From Rhytidiadelphus loreus (lineage: Eukaryota > Streptophyta > Bryopsida > Hypnales > Hylocomiaceae): a stretch of DNA of 64,000 bases. Each line of letters starts with the position of its first letter. The stretch's first letter is position 1. The stretch lies in the NCBI GenBank assembly GCA_947034895.1, contig OX344763.1:83285093-83349092 (forward strand), in the 5' to 3' direction. Shown in pieces: positions 23,600 to 36,040 of this stretch. The notes under the pieces were generated by a model, which saw only the letters and a program-made list of their open reading frames with translations, ran no database searches and was not told the origin of the DNA. Position numbers and translations under genes: made by a program.

Positions 23600-24851
23600 G
23601 AAGTAGGTAGTAAGTTTCATAGGTTAGACATAGGCCGGTGGGCTAGAAACTCAAGTTTTTGATATGATGAAGCAATTAGTCAAATGCTTTTTAGTTCGGA
23701 TACACTTGGACCTCTGGTTCCGGGTTTTCAGGATCTGAGATCCACATTTTGCGGATCGGTAGGGTTGGTAGGAAAGTCAACTGTTAGTGGATAAGGAATG
23801 ACGCATGTCATTCTTTGGTCTTTTTCTTTTTCTTTTAAGACCTTTAGGGTTACTTTGAGTTGTATTGTATTTTAGAGGCCAAAGTTTGTTTGAAACCCTG
23901 GGTGTTCTTACTTTTATTTTTCATTTGCAATCTTATTTCCAGATTTCTACTTCATTTGAGTTGGTCTGAGAAGTCTTGACTCTTTATTGGTATGCCATGC
24001 AATGCTAGAATCATTGCTTAGTGCGAGCTAGCTGGGTTTGCAGGTGCGGGATGAAGGAGTGTCTCTTCCGGATTCTATCTGGATCCGATTCCGGGAATTG
24101 TTGACTTGGTTTACTAGAGCTTCATGTACTAGAGGTTGTCCTGTTTGTTGAAGTTTCTTGGGTGTCTTCCGAGTGGAATAGCCGTTCTTAGGTTGGGTAA
24201 GTCTTCATGAGGGAGATTGCATACTAGCCGATGTCTAGTTGAGGTCGTGTTGTATTCAGAAGAGAGGAACAGGAAAGTGGATGGGATCCTTTAGTTATTG
24301 GGCGGTTGGGTCCTGTTTCTGAGATTGGAGTCAGGTGGGTCTGTCGTTGTATTACTATGAGGACTGTGGGGGTTTCTTGAGTGACATGCGGGTTAGGGTT
24401 GAATATCCGGATATGTTGTGAGGAAGAATCCACGTCCTATTCTTTTATGTATTGTATTAAGTTCTATAGTGAGGCTCCATTCACTGAAAACTACGTGAGG
24501 GTAGAGTATACATTCCCTTCCTTAAACCCAAGAGCAGACCCCTCTGAATTAGAGGTTAAACTTCATATCAGGTTACTTGAATACTAGATCCGGATCCGGA
24601 TCTGGGTAAGTTACAAAGTTTGAGCATTGTTATTTATTTAAGGAATGAAGGAAAGATTGTAAGTGTTAGGAAGAAAGTAAGGTTGAAGTATATAGGCGTT
24701 AAAATAGAGTTTCCGGTTTTGATCCCTGATTTCTATTGTCTTGGGGTTGTGTTTTTCCGCATCCTCTTCCGAATATCTTGAGGAAACTATGAGAAAAATC
24801 CTTTGGGAACAATACACAAGTCATTTTAGGTGTTTTACATCAATTTAACAC
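23600..24851. other. Retroelement-derived spacer, no gene seen
   Basis: Sequence with the same TCCGG-rich word use as the Gypsy block (for example GATCCGGATCCGGATC near 24590), but no supported ORF. It may be LTR or untranslated retroelement sequence. No LTR pair could be matched by eye. Confidence 0.35.
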
Positions 24852-25029
24852 TCAACAGTAGGATTTGTGCTTTTTTGTGTTACAACACGCGAGCACTGGC
24901 TAGGTCGTTGTCTGTGTGCCCAAGTTTAGTTGGGTCGCCTCGGTAAAGTCTCCCCCGGGAATTTCCGGAAACAACGTGGTATCCAGCCCCATAAGCGGAT
25001 CGAGGTGGCCCAATAATTGGTGCATCTCT
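24852..25029 (-). pseudogene. 3-prime part of a gene split by element A
   Basis: Read on the minus strand from the target-site copy, this gives HQLLGHLDPLMGLDTTLF and so on to TAG 24900-24902 and TGA 24852-24854. Joined to the piece ending at 42426 with one copy of the target duplication (GAGATGCAC), it continues the frame ..VVTILVDFEARIEM. That frame aligns with KVVGVLVEFGEKMD..LFKIREVM of the intact-order copy at about 22930-23010. It is the displaced tail of the gene described at 42426-43462. Confidence 0.65.
25020..25029. repeat. Left target-site duplication of element A
   Basis: GTGCATCTC(T) directly outside the left inverted repeat. The right flank reads GTGCTATCTC (42416-42425), the same 9-mer with one extra T. 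A 9-10 bp duplication is typical of Mutator-like and a few other cut-and-paste superfamilies. Confidence 0.6.
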
Positions 25030-25054
25030 TTAAAACACTATATTCATTAAAATG
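25030..25054 (+). repeat. Left terminal inverted repeat of element A
   Basis: 25 bp starting TTAAAACACTATATTC and ending TTAAAATG, exactly repeated in reverse complement at 42391-42415. The next bases (AGAG versus GGAG) are also nearly the same. Confidence 0.85.
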
Positions 25055-25356
25055 AGAGTTTTCCAAGGAAATGAGAGTCTTAGCAATCACAGAAATTCTA
25101 AACTTATAGGATAATTTCTCTCATGAAAATAGAAATGCAATCTAGTGACATACAAAACACGTAAATGATGGCAAAAATCACAATGACTTGAAAAGAATTC
25201 AAAAATATTAACGCATATCACGTATAAAAGAAGAAGAGTGCCACAACAAAGACGAAAAATGATATATATACGGCATATTGTGGACAAGTTTAATGTACAT
25301 ACTTCTACGCAATATGTATCCAAGACTACCAATCGGGATTCTACTACACTCTTCTG

Positions 25357-25995
25357 TCAAGAATTCGAGGTAGTCCTCAATTTCTCCATGGCCTTTAGAA
25401 TCTCAGGTCCCCGACTATAAGTTTTGTTAGATCCTCCCTGTTGGCGGAAATGCTCCCTCCGTTGCGCTTGCAAAGACCTTTGCTCCCAAGAATCCCAACT
25501 CCGACTAGAGCTCTGGGTAGTACATGATCGTCCATCATCTCTTCTTCTGAACCTCTTCACATGAGATGGTCCACTATGACGAGGGAGCGTGGGTGGAATA
25601 ACTGAGGCCTTCAGAACATCCTAACATGCATGAGTGGGAACCTGTAGATTCAACTCCGGCACAGACATTGGATAGTTGGCGTCTTCGTAGAGTTTTCTCT
25701 GTGTCAATTTTCTTGATGCAGACGTCAACTTAGGCGACCCATGACGGTCGTTAGAGCGCAACGGCGATGGTGAACAAGACACCGGCAAGCGCGGCCTTTG
25801 ATCAAGAGGACTATCCACGACCCCTTCTTCAATGGGCACCACAGAAAAGTCCATAGACGAGTTGACAGTGGGAGCAAAGCACAAAAAGTTCCCGGTACTA
25901 AGGATGACATATTGCCCGTAGTCCAAAATAGAGTCGGCCGACACATGGCATTGGAGGTGACCATGAGATGCAAGGGCCGTGGACGTGCTAGCCGT
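25357..25995 (-). pseudogene. Ser/Pro/Arg-rich ORF at the left end of element A
   Basis: The frame opens just after a plausible acceptor (TTGCAATCCAG at 25996) and runs 213 codons to TGA at 25357, with one TAG at 25621-25623 (in HAC-DVLKAS, where Gln fits). It is rich in Ser, Pro and Arg, with SPSPLRSNDRHGSPKL and KRFRRRDDGR; probably disordered and nucleic-acid-binding. It follows the HAD-like gene on the same strand and could be its last exon. No family recognised. Confidence 0.35.
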
Positions 25996-26149
25996 CTGGA
26001 TTGCAACAAGTGTAAATTAGTAATCCACATACCACCCATTCGCAGAGGAACAATGAGGTACAATGATTGCGAAAAGATACGTCTAGGTACAACAATGTAT
26101 CACACATCAGCTCGACCCGATCTAAACTACATATCTCTAAGCCTACCAC

Positions 26150-27313
26150 TAAGTAACACTAGCCGACCCACGAACTACTTCCAAGAGCCTGTCGTACTCC
26201 CGCCGCCCCCTTTCATCGCAGAGCATTCTACGACCAATCCTCCCTTGACCGCTCGACCGAAAAGACCTTAGCCCCTCGTTGCCGTTCACATGCAATCGTT
26301 TGAACTAGGGTAATAGTACATTCATGAGAAATGAGCCCTTGTCCCCATTTCCCCGATTTGACCATGAATCCGGAAGTATTACATTCTCCGGCTTGTTCAT
26401 GATGTGCTTTCGGGGGCTATCGTCCACTATAATGGTATTCTCGCAAGTAAACCACCCTCGGAACCCCGAGAGGAGCAAATCCATATTCTTAAGGAACAAA
26501 TCCTTCTGAGTCCCTGGTTCCTTATAGGACATCAATCTTCTGGCCCTATCCCTGACCTTAACAGTTTTGCAAGAGTCTTGTCCCAAAATATGAATGGGCA
26601 TGATTCCGTCACGGAATAGGTACTTGGAAACCTCATCAGTGGCGGATTTCTTCATGGAGCTCCACACTGAGATAAATGCAATCTTCTCTAATTCAATTAA
26701 GAATGTAGAGCAATTGGGCTAGACGTACACCGCCTTCAACCCCACAATCGCGGCAACAGTCGCAGAATGCGGCTCAGAGTAGTGGTTGAATTGTGCCACC
26801 GACCCCTTGGACTTCCAATCTTCGGCTACACATAAAATCCCATTGAGGTCCAAGACAACGTTGACCCACTTCTCCACCACCCCGGACCTCAATGGACGAT
26901 GGATGGTCTCAGAGGTTCCCTCAAGAGCTATGATAGGATCCAATTCCTGCTAGGAAACGGACGAATTGTGGAACCAGTTACAATCAAAATATTGGCTTAT
27001 TACGTCCAGGAGAAACAGACCATTCAAAAAATCAATGGTGAACAACAACATAATGCAATGCCGAAATATCCTAGGAGCAGATATAATTGTTCGAGAGTTA
27101 TCGTACCTATCTCTCCGTAGCACCCGATAAGTGATCCGCATCAACAAGTCTAGCAGGTGCAATACCCAAATCAAAGGGTTGGGCAATATGTTCATTGGAG
27201 CAGTTAGTGGGTGCAGAGATGTCATTGATGATCGGTGGGGCTTGCATACAAGTGTGAATGCAGGGAGATTGACAAATATCATTCACAATTGGAAGATTCA
27301 GAGGGCCTGCCAT
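26150..27313 (-). pseudogene. FCP1/NIF-type HAD phosphatase-like gene
   Basis: ATG at 27313. Exon 1 (27313-27107) ends in TAG immediately before a GTACGA donor, as expected if a CAG/GT exon end had mutated. A 160-bp intron ends in CTAGCAG, and exon 2 starts at 26946. Exon 2 carries VVLDLNGILCV (the HAD DxDG-type nucleophile motif, here DLNG), FISVWSSM (motif II region), ILGQ-SCKT, KDLFLKNMDLLL and NTIIVDDSPRKHIMN..NVILPDSW (the DD motif of FCP1-like phosphatases). The second aspartate of DxDx is Asn, so activity is doubtful. Other stops are TAG 26719 (VYV-PNC) and TAG 26305. These proteins dephosphorylate Ser residues of RNA polymerase II tails or similar substrates; a role in a transposon is unknown. 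Confidence 0.65.
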
Positions 27314-27520
27314 TGAACATAGAGTACATAATGGTACGTGAGAAAATCATATATTACATGCTCTTAAAATGAGTTTTAGGATACAAAATTGAGATCAAAA
27401 CATCTGAAGTCTAGGACCCACACCCCTTGAGCATGGTATATCTACAAAAATCTGCACCTGCCGCACAACCACTCAAATCAGCTCGATTCGAGCTAAAACT
27501 ACAAAACAATGGACGGGTGA

Positions 27521-30500
27521 TCATTGGGTACAACCTGCTGGTGGATCATCGACGGGTTGCACACCACTTCCGACTTCCACGTCAGATGCATCCAAGGTCA
27601 GGTTGTGCCCAATGGCAACTTCCGCTGACGATGACACCACTTCCAATCCACCAAGGGGCTCATCTAACGGAGAGTCAAGTGTAGCAACCGACGCCGATGG
27701 ATCATCCGTAGGAGGAAGAGGTGGAGATATAGCAGCCGACGCCGATGGATCACCTGATGGAGGACAAGGTGGAGACTGAGGTGCATCGATAGGTAAAGGA
27801 GGACGTTGGCTCAGCGGCACCGGATGGCTTGATGCTCCGCTGACGTTGGACGTAGTCGGATGTTCCTGAAGCAACAACTATGCTGACGACTCCGACGGCG
27901 CAATTGATGCTAGCGGTGAAATCACTTTCCCTGTCAATAGGGCCTGAAAGAAATTCCTGTTCGTCTGAGACTCGTTTTGCATCCACTGCTACGTATTCTT
28001 ATGCATCTGCATACTAAGTTCCCGCTGTTCGGCTTGTTCGGCTCGCAATGTCGCAATAGCGAGCTCAGTTCGCTTCTGCGACAACTCATTCTACTCCTGC
28101 ATTCTTGCGATGGTCTCGTTATTTCTCTGGTTCATATCCGCCATCTGCTGTACGACGCTTGCCATGGTATCTCGTTTCCTTCTCTTTTGCGCAGCCCTAG
28201 ATGGAGTCTGTGAAGAGGGCGGCAGCATCAACGAACCAGAGGATCCGGGGACATCGCCGAACATGCGACTTGTTGGCGTCAGCATATCATCCAGCCGCTC
28301 AACATCCATCAAATCAATGTCTTTTCCATCGTCAGCGTCGTCCGAGAATAACTCCTCAACATCGTCGACTACTGGAGTAGGGGGCCTCTTCAGATGAGTG
28401 CGAGGCGACTCCTGACTGGATCGCAATATACGTCGTGACGATGAAGGGGTCTGTGATCCTGGAGGAATGATGGAAGATTTCACAAGATATCCACTCTCCA
28501 AGAAATCGAACTTGTCTAAAGTCAAGGCCTTGGTACAGATATCTTGCCACCAGGGTTCGAGCTTTGATGGACTTGATGCGTAAATATCAACCGAACTCAT
28601 CTGCACAACCGAAAACGAAATGTAAGACGAAGGGTAGAATCATGTACCAAATCAGCTCGAGTCGAGCTGATCATACATACGAATGAACAACAATGATGAC
28701 AAGTCAATACAATCACCATGACAGAGTTGGTTTCGACCATTATTTCGAGAATAGTTCATACCATAGCAGTGCATGTAAATTTGCCACCTGCAAATCCAGA
28801 GAATACGCACTTGCCAGGATTGCAGAACTTCTTAATGAGCCATAAGTAAAATTCCATCCGTAATTATGTATTGTAAATATGGTACTCAAGCTCGTTGTAT
28901 GCCCGTGCCTTCATGTACCGAGCTGTTTCAGGACAGCCAAACTCTTCTGGAATTTCAACAGGATTCGTATTGCTTGTGCGTTGTAGAAACATGAGCAACA
29001 CTTTCTTCGGCGTCTTTGACACTAGAAGATTGCACAATCTATCGTGCTTGCCCACACTATACATTGCAAAGTCAGCAGTATACGAGCTCAAGACTTCGTT
29101 CGATTCTACGAAGCTAAGTATTTGAGCCTGCTCTTTTTCATTTGCGCAGATGAAGAGCCACGACGGAACTTCCTCGAATGTCGGTTTCTTTGCTTTGCAC
29201 AAAGATGTAATAACTTCGATGAAGAAATGATTATCGACTGTTGATTTCTCCTTCTTCTCAATCCCAGGCAAGTTCCTAAAATCAATCACACCGAGGGCCA
29301 TTCTCCTCGGTGTATCCGATACCCAAGCGTACTTCATCCAATCCGAGTGAGTATTCTTCTCGGTCTCGTACGTGCGATAGTATCCTGCCATCGTGGGCTT
29401 CACAAAGTTCTTCCTGTGCTCTAGGAAGACCTTGAAGAACTCATAGGCGTGCTCCGATAGTTTTGCATAGCTCTTGTTCTTCGATCTGACTTGCTTTGCT
29501 TGAGCAAAGTATGCCTCTCCAGGCCAGTCGAGAAGAACGTCCATGGTGGCTTTCGTAACGCACCAGTCTTTCTTGAACGCCTTCCAATTTTCAGTTATTA
29601 TTTCATTTCTGGCGTTGAGTAGACCGAGATCTGGATTTATTGTATGCAACTCTTTTTTGACTAAATGCTTGCGTTTTCGCCGCTCTGCCCACTCTTTTGT
29701 TGTATAGCAACTATCTAGGACCGATGAGATCGCCTTAATAGTCACCTTCGGATATGGCAGATTGCGCTTCCCACCACATTGGTTAAGAATATGCATTGCG
29801 AGCTTCCCAAGTTCATCATAACTTAAATTCCCGAGAAACTTAAAGAATTCTCTCGTCAACATACAGTTCTCGGGATTCCAATCTGTCCTTGCGTTGAACT
29901 GCTTCTCCGTGTCCGTGTTGATGAGCTCTCCATGCGCGGCATTTGTGATAACATCACTCCAGAGTTTATAGACGTCTTCTGGAGCTGTTATCAACTTTAA
30001 CTCATTAGTGAGTTTTAGCTTCTCCTCCTTGCCTTTCTTCTTGGAAATTTGTAAGCTCTTGTTGACGTCGATCAAGGAGAACCGAACATATACAGCCTTT
30101 TCAAACTCCTGCGAACAATAAGGACAGAAAGGAATCAGCAATTACATATCAACTCGAGTCAATCTGATTTGCATTCAAGGAGGATGTTTTTAATTCTACC
30201 AACTCAAGAAGAACTAAGGAAAGCAATTCAGTTCGAGTCATGCTCATATACATACATGGAATTTTGCTGCGTTACAAGTGTTTTCAACAGTCCACCTGGT
30301 GGCTATGACTGTCCCCACGGACTGAGCTTGCAAGGGATTTTTTGGACACCCCATCTTCATCCACATTGTGCGCGCGCCCAGTATGTTAGTTGCCCACGAC
30401 GGCTTAGCTGCGACGAAATGGTTGACCCGGTTGTAGTAGGCCGAGATATTTCGTAGTTTCTCCCCGTCGCTGGACCAAACAATGAAGTAGTTCCATATCC

Positions 30501-31625
30501 GGAATTGATCTTTGATGTCATCTGGAAATTCACTATTCTCAGAGACAATTTGTTTGCTCGCATCTACACTGTGTTGTCCATTTATTATGTAGAACTTTCT
30601 GTTCTTGATTTCATCCCAGCTAGTTGGCTTAACGTTGACGCCTACTAGCAAAACACATAGTGTTTGCTTTGACGACATGTCTGGCATGTTGACCAAGAAT
30701 GTTACCATATCCTCGACAAGTCGGTTCTCCTTCGATCGAATATTGAACCTGGCCGGAGCTCCAATAAGTTGTTCAATCGATATTTCCTTCTTGTCGTCCA
30801 CCTTGAAGACATATGCGTCCTCACAGGTCGTCCAGAAGCGCTTGTACGCTTCGCTCACAAGCTTTTAGTCTGGTTTCCTGTTTGTGGCTCAGAAGTGGGG
30901 GACATTCATCATTTCCTCTACATCTTTTTCGCGGTGGTGGCCTCTCTTGCACCAAGGATTTCCTCTTACCGCGACTAGAACCAGATGCTTGAGGAGCATT
31001 CCTGCGGGAGGCCTTACTACCACCTCCGCTCACTATGTTAATTGATGTTGACCACGGTTTATTCAGAGCTGTCTGCATTTCGAGCTTCCCCTTGAGAGTG
31101 TTAAAGTCATTGAATAGGGCTTGAATTTTGGAGCAGAGTCATTTTCCGTTGAGAGGGGTCTCGTCGCCGTTCTGATATTCCCTTCTGTCTATTTTTTTTT
31201 CGAGCTCTTTTATCTCGTCACGAAATGGAGTGGGCTCAAGGCTCTGAAGGAAGGGGGTCATGGAAAATGGAACAAGGAGAGAATTCACACAAATTGTAAA
31301 GTGGTACTGCTCTGCACTTGGGATCCCAAGTTTAGCAGTGACACACTTAATTTTTATTATTGGATGCGCGTCAACTTCAACGTCTTTGACTTTCTCCTCG
31401 AACGACAACTGAATGAAGACCTGGGCGTTCTTGAACTTGTAGGAGAAGATTATGAAATTTTTGAAAGGCACCATTGAAAGACTCCAGGATTCAACTCTTT
31501 CGGGTTCTTTAAATTCCCAGTATTCCCCTTCAATAAGGATTTCGTCCAGTCCATCGCATTCTTCGGAGAACTGGACTTCCGATTTCTGGAAGTACATGTT
31601 CAAGCTCTCAAGCTGGTCTTCCATC
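27521..31625 (-). pseudogene. ParB-like plus N4/N6-methyltransferase-like gene (element A)
   Basis: ATG at 31624, one base after an acceptor (ACATACAG). Exons: 31625-30256, 30108-28762 and 28600-27521; introns have clean GT..AG ends (donors GTATGT and GTATGA). The N-terminal 160 residues are unrecognised; then two basic clusters (RGKRK, PPPRKRCR) as nuclear signals; then a ParB/DGQHR-like domain with INGQHS (30568-30582) followed by WNYFIVW and YNRVNHF. A 400-residue helical region follows. After TAA 28864 the frame continues with LIKKFCNPGKCVFSGFAGGKF, which reads like the end of a beta-class N4/N6 methyltransferase: GD.V.D.FAGSG with the Asp lost. The tail is Pro/Gln-rich. Breaks are TGA 31139, a one-base insertion near 30869 and TAG 28089, about 27991 and 27878, all Gln-like. 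Confidence 0.55.
28651..28671. repeat. Perfect 21-bp palindrome in an intron
   Basis: AT + CAGCTCGAGTCGAGCTG + AT, one central base, inside the 28601-28761 intron of the ParB-MTase-like gene. Weaker relatives lie at 30148-30166 and 30229-30240 (intron 30109-30255), 27477-27497 (between genes) and 26106-26126 (half site only). Confidence 0.75.
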
Positions 31626-31663
31626 CTGTATGTTCAGTTACAAATAATTAGTGACAATTGTGA

Positions 31664-32034
31664 TTCAGCTCGACTCGAGCTGATCCGTTCGTTGTTAGCA
31701 TCTCTTAAATTACGTAAGGGTTGTACTTCATAATTTCATTATGAAGTGTATGGTTGTTTCGTCTGTACGTTGGACTTAGAATGTGTTGGTTAGCGGATCA
31801 GCTCGATTTGAGCTGATTCGCATGGTGAATGTTTTGGTATTTCTATTTGAAATCATTATGTTTTAGTGCATTAATATTTTTGAGAAAACTAATTCTGACT
31901 TGTTGCTACATGTGAGCTCGACTCGAGCTGATCTGCTTGGTTTAATTTGTTTATCTATTTCAGATTTGGTCATTAGTATAAAAGAAAATGTGAGTACTGA
32001 ATTGTCACAGTAGATCAGCTCGAATTGAGCTGAA
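31664..32034. repeat. Palindrome cluster upstream of the ParB-MTase-like gene
   Basis: Four copies (31664-31684, 31797-31817, 31912-31932, 32014-32034), spaced 133, 115 and 102 bp, of (A/T)TCAGCTCGANTTGAGCTGA-type sequence. Flanking bases extend the symmetry toward GC(A)..TGC. They lie immediately 5-prime of the acceptor before the start codon, in a likely leader intron or promoter. Possible binding sites for an element-encoded protein. Confidence 0.7.
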
Positions 32035-32149
32035 CTGCAATTACTGGTGGTGGTTTTTTGCTTGGGTTTTTCAGTGACTCTTCACATTTGAATATGAGTT
32101 TATGTGAGTTATGGAGTGACTCTTGCATTGTGTTTCTCTGTTTTAATTA

Positions 32150-32420
32150 GGGTTTCGGTTTTCAACCATAAACCCTAATCAATAAATTGTATACCCTAAT
32201 CGCTGAACCCCAAACCCTAATTGCTAAACCCTAAACCCTAAACCCAAAGTGAGAACCTAAACGGAGACCCTAAATGGCAAGCTGAACCTTGGACATTGAA
32301 CCCTAAGTCCAGTACCCGAAGTGAAAACCTATACATTTGTTGGAGAATGAGAATTCAAACTCACTTGCAAATTTCTGAAGTGATAATCGTAAACAATTCA
32401 GAAAAAAAGACCTAAACCCT
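32150..32420. repeat. Interstitial AAACCCT telomere-type motifs
   Basis: About a dozen imperfect ACCCTAA/AAACCCT words in both orientations, degenerate and short. They are the plant telomere unit but scattered, so not a telomere. Such motifs also occur in plant promoters. Confidence 0.6.
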
Positions 32421-33454
32421 AAACCTAAAAAGCCAGAATAGTAAACAATTCATAATAAAACCCCAAACAAAACAGAAAATATCAGCAAACAAACCAACAA
32501 CACAGAAAACAGGAAACCAGCAATGTACAAAGGATGTCACACACTCACACCTAAAGAACATGTACAAAGGATCTCACACACTCACACCTAACAAACTAGA
32601 GCTACACTCTAAACCCTAAGGAATCAAAAAATTCCAAAATTGTAGAAAACAGTCACGGCCAGCGCCCAGCAAATGAAACCAAGCGAGCAGCAACTGAAAT
32701 AGAATCCCAACGCCCAAGAATTGAAGGAAAAAGCCCAGCAAAACTAACCTTCCTGAAATGTTCCTACGAGCTCTTGAAGTTCGGCGAGCCTGAATCTCCA
32801 TTCCTGTGAGCTCCTGAAGTACGGCGAGCCTCAATCTCCGCCACAATCTCGCTCCGTGAAGTCGACAGCGTGGGCAAGCTCCTCGCAAGCTTGCAATCAA
32901 ACCCTGACGCCTCCAGCAGAAGCCGTGACCTCTTCAACCTCTCAAAACGTAACGCTAGCAGCAGAAGCCCAGAATCTCCTGAATCGCACAAACCAAACTG
33001 AGCAAAACGCAAGAAGCTGAAAGCTTGAATTCTTGAATTTTCAGCTTGAATTAATGAACTAGCACCCGAACCCTAAAACTAGCAAGCAAACTGTGAACCA
33101 TAAACCGAACACAACCAGGCACAATCATGAACACTAAAGCATAAACCCTCTTTAGCTTGAACTTGAGAGAGCAACACCGGAACCCTAAAACTAGCAAGCA
33201 CAATCGTGAACAGTAAAGCCAGAAACCTCAAACCAGCCTACTAAACCCAAAACCAACAAGAATCAGAAACCTCAAACCAACGAAGGTCTAAGCTTAAATT
33301 GTTGAATTTCTAGCTTGATCTTCAAACACCAACAGCGCAAACAAAAAACCAGCAGGTAAAATTTGTAACCCTAAACCGAAAACTAGTTGGGGGATTGATA
33401 GAAAGGACAGCCTAAACCTAAAACAAAGCATACCAAAAAAGCAACAAAGCATAC

Positions 33455-33988
33455 CCAAAACGAGAAAGAAATACAGCGACTCCTAAAAGGAACAAAAAAC
33501 AAAGAACAAGCGTCCCGAGTGCAACAAGAATCGGAAACCAGCAAGCGCAATCGTTCACCAGCCCAAAACGAGAAAGAAACACAACGACTCCTAAAAGGAA
33601 CAGAAAACGAAGAAGAAGCGGAATGAGTCGGAAACCAGCAAGAATCGGAAACCAGCAAGCACTATCGTTAACCAGCAAGTCCCCACCAACCAGCACCCTA
33701 AAGCGAAAATGCAACGCCAGAATCGCCACATGTTAACCAGCAAGTCCCCACCAGCCAACACCCTAAAGCGAAAATGCAACGCCAGAATCGCCACATGTTA
33801 ACCAGCAAGTCCCCACCAGCCAACACCCTAAAGCGAAAATGCAACGCCAGAATCGCCACATGTTAACCAGCAAGTCCCCACCAGCCAGCACCCTAAAGCA
33901 AAAATGAAACGCCAGAATCGCCACAATCTTGAACCAGCAAGTCCCCAACACCATCACCCGAAACCAAAAATGAAACGCCATCATTCCT
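33455..33988. repeat. Minisatellite: 107-bp duplication and 65-bp repeat
   Basis: A segment starting CCCAAAACGAGAAAGAAA occurs at 33455 and 33562. From 33670 a 65-bp unit (AACCAGCAAGTCCCCACC.. to ..CGCCACATGTT) repeats at 33670, 33735, 33800 and 33865, then fades by 33988. Long antisense ORFs here are a by-product of the periodicity. Confidence 0.75.
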
Positions 33989-34287
33989 GTAGCAAACCCT
34001 AAACCCAGTATCCAAGAAGCCCGACGTTGAAATTTTTTTATTCTTCCTTGGCTTGAACTTTACAAACCAACCAAGAGAACCTATGAACAAGAAGAAGGAA
34101 GAACCGAAATCGAATGTGAAGTAAACGTACCTCAGGATTGCTCGCACATGCTCGCACCGCCACCGCTAGGCCGCATCGCCAGCAGATCTCCGACAAAAGA
34201 AAATTGCGTGAAGGTAGGAAGTCCTCAGAAAAGGGACTTGGAAATTGCCTTGACAGTGCTGCAACAGACAAGAGAGAGAAGCAAAAT

Positions 34288-34346
34288 CCTACCCCGATTG
34301 TGCAGGCCCTACCTCGATTCTGCAAACCCTACCCCGATTCTGCAAA
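34288..34346. repeat. Three 20-bp units CCTACC(C/T)CGATT(C/G)TGCA
   Basis: Short tandem run of near-identical 20-mers within the non-coding middle of element A. A further CCTACTCCAATTCTGCAG-like unit lies at about 34460. Confidence 0.55.
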
Positions 34347-34499
34347 GATGGCCGGAAATTCTAACTTCCAAGAAATTGCAAGGTCGAAGCAAGGAAATCC
34401 AACGCAGGAGTGAAAACCAGGAAATTGCAAGGCAGAAGCAAAAACGTAGTGCGCGCCAAACCCTACTCCAATTCTGCAGGCCAAGGTGAACTGACCCCT

Positions 34500-36040
34500 T
34501 CTTGCGGGCAAACCCTGGAATTATTTAGTTTTGGCACAAAAATTTTAATTCATTTTTCCCCCAAGTTCATTAAGGTGAGTCAAGAGTAAGGTAGTGTGCT
34601 CATAAACCGTCACTTTCAGGGCTGATTTGCCTTTTCCACAGGTTTCTAGGGACAAAATGATTCTTAGCTCATTCTTTAGAGAAAGAAAAGTAGATGCGGA
34701 AGCCAATATAAGTAGTTTCATATTTATCCAAGCATTTATAAATTAGTTCTAAATTTTCAAAGATATGGGTCATAGGCACCTATTTATGACCATTGGTGTC
34801 CCAAAATCCATCCTCTTGTGACTTATAAAGAAATGTGCAAAATCACAGCCAATGATTGGTTCTTAAACCCTTAAAAAAAATCTTCTTGAATTCATTAATT
34901 GAGTAAAGAGGTCCATTCAAGGTTTACTTTACATCCATTCTACAGCTACCTACAGGACGATCTCAAGAACAGGGGCGGATTTTGAACTACCTACCTTATA
35001 TCCTAAAACAATGGGCTTCTCTTTTACATACACTCCTGGTAAGCCCAAGCGAGGGGGTCCATCCACCTTGATCCATTTTGCAAATGTAAACATACCTGGA
35101 CCCCGTTAGTGTTGCAAGGAACACACGCTATAGGGACTTATTCTATTTATAACCGCATGGGCCTTTTTATTGATACCAAACCAAATTATTATGTATAAAT
35201 ACTTTTATAAAACGTCATATGATTCTAAAATTATTTTGAGTAAGACAAACTTGAACACCCTAAACCAATTTGAACACCCTAAACCCTTAAACCAACCCTA
35301 AACTATACAAATCATTTAGTGATTTATTGGATTAAAAATTGCAAAGGTACTAAATGTTATTGAATTGCATTTTACATTTAATTGCACGTTTGAAATTATA
35401 CAAGAATTCTAGGAAGTACAATTCAAAAGAGTTAGACTCAACGTTCTCTTCGAATGGCTTATGACCATGATTGGAATTATTGACCATTGGAATTATTCTT
35501 AACTTCCAGTGTTCTGTACCATGATTGCTCTAATTCTATATAACAAGAGAAGTTCATTGGAGGCCGAAGTACAGTGTAGAATTTCCAAATTTGTCCAACG
35601 TATCATCGAATTGCACTTATGTTCTGTACATAAACATTCTTTGACATTAATTAATAGGAAAGGGCCATATATTATATAAAATAATAATGACTTTATATCT
35701 TTAATAACAAGATAGTGTAAAATACTAAAAATTTAAATCGAACCGTAGAATCTTACACCACGGGATTATATATACATATGTATACAAAATTAATCTCATA
35801 AGATTCAACAGACTATGTATGTTGGAAAACAATTACATCTCAAGAAAACTAAAAAGATTACTCAATTTTAATTTTAAAACTAAATTTGCATGCATTCAAT
35901 CAAAGTAATAAAAAGAAGGCACAATTCTATTTCTAAATTTCAAAAAAGCGTAAAGTCCAATTAGTTAGTACACATATGGTAGAAAATGAAAGACAGCACC
36001 TTGCCCTATACTTAAATAATGATAAATTGCAACTTGTACA
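34500..36040. other. AT-rich non-coding middle of element A
   Basis: No coding frame that I can support. It contains scattered ACCCTAA words (about 35.26-35.30 kb). The neighbouring 36.6-37.98 kb stretch is similar, with only short unrecognised ORFs. This may be cargo DNA or an older nested insertion. Confidence 0.4.

Noticed and set aside
24975..24990. GTGGTATCCAGCCC as a tRNA-Met primer-binding site after an LTR
   Set aside because: The stretch is read through by the minus-strand frame of the split coiled-coil ORF, and no LTR pair could be matched; the resemblance is partial.
28864..30141. 425-codon ORF as a complete independent gene
   Set aside because: Its start lies in an intron and a strong acceptor sits at 30109; homology to a methyltransferase end continues past its TAA. 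It is the middle exon of a larger gene.
32150..32420. Telomere or subtelomere
   Set aside because: Motifs are few, in both orientations and degenerate, and lie between repeats of an internal transposon.
33383..34147. Several overlapping minus-strand ORFs of 67-103 codons
   Set aside because: They follow the period of the 65-bp minisatellite and share no motif with known proteins.
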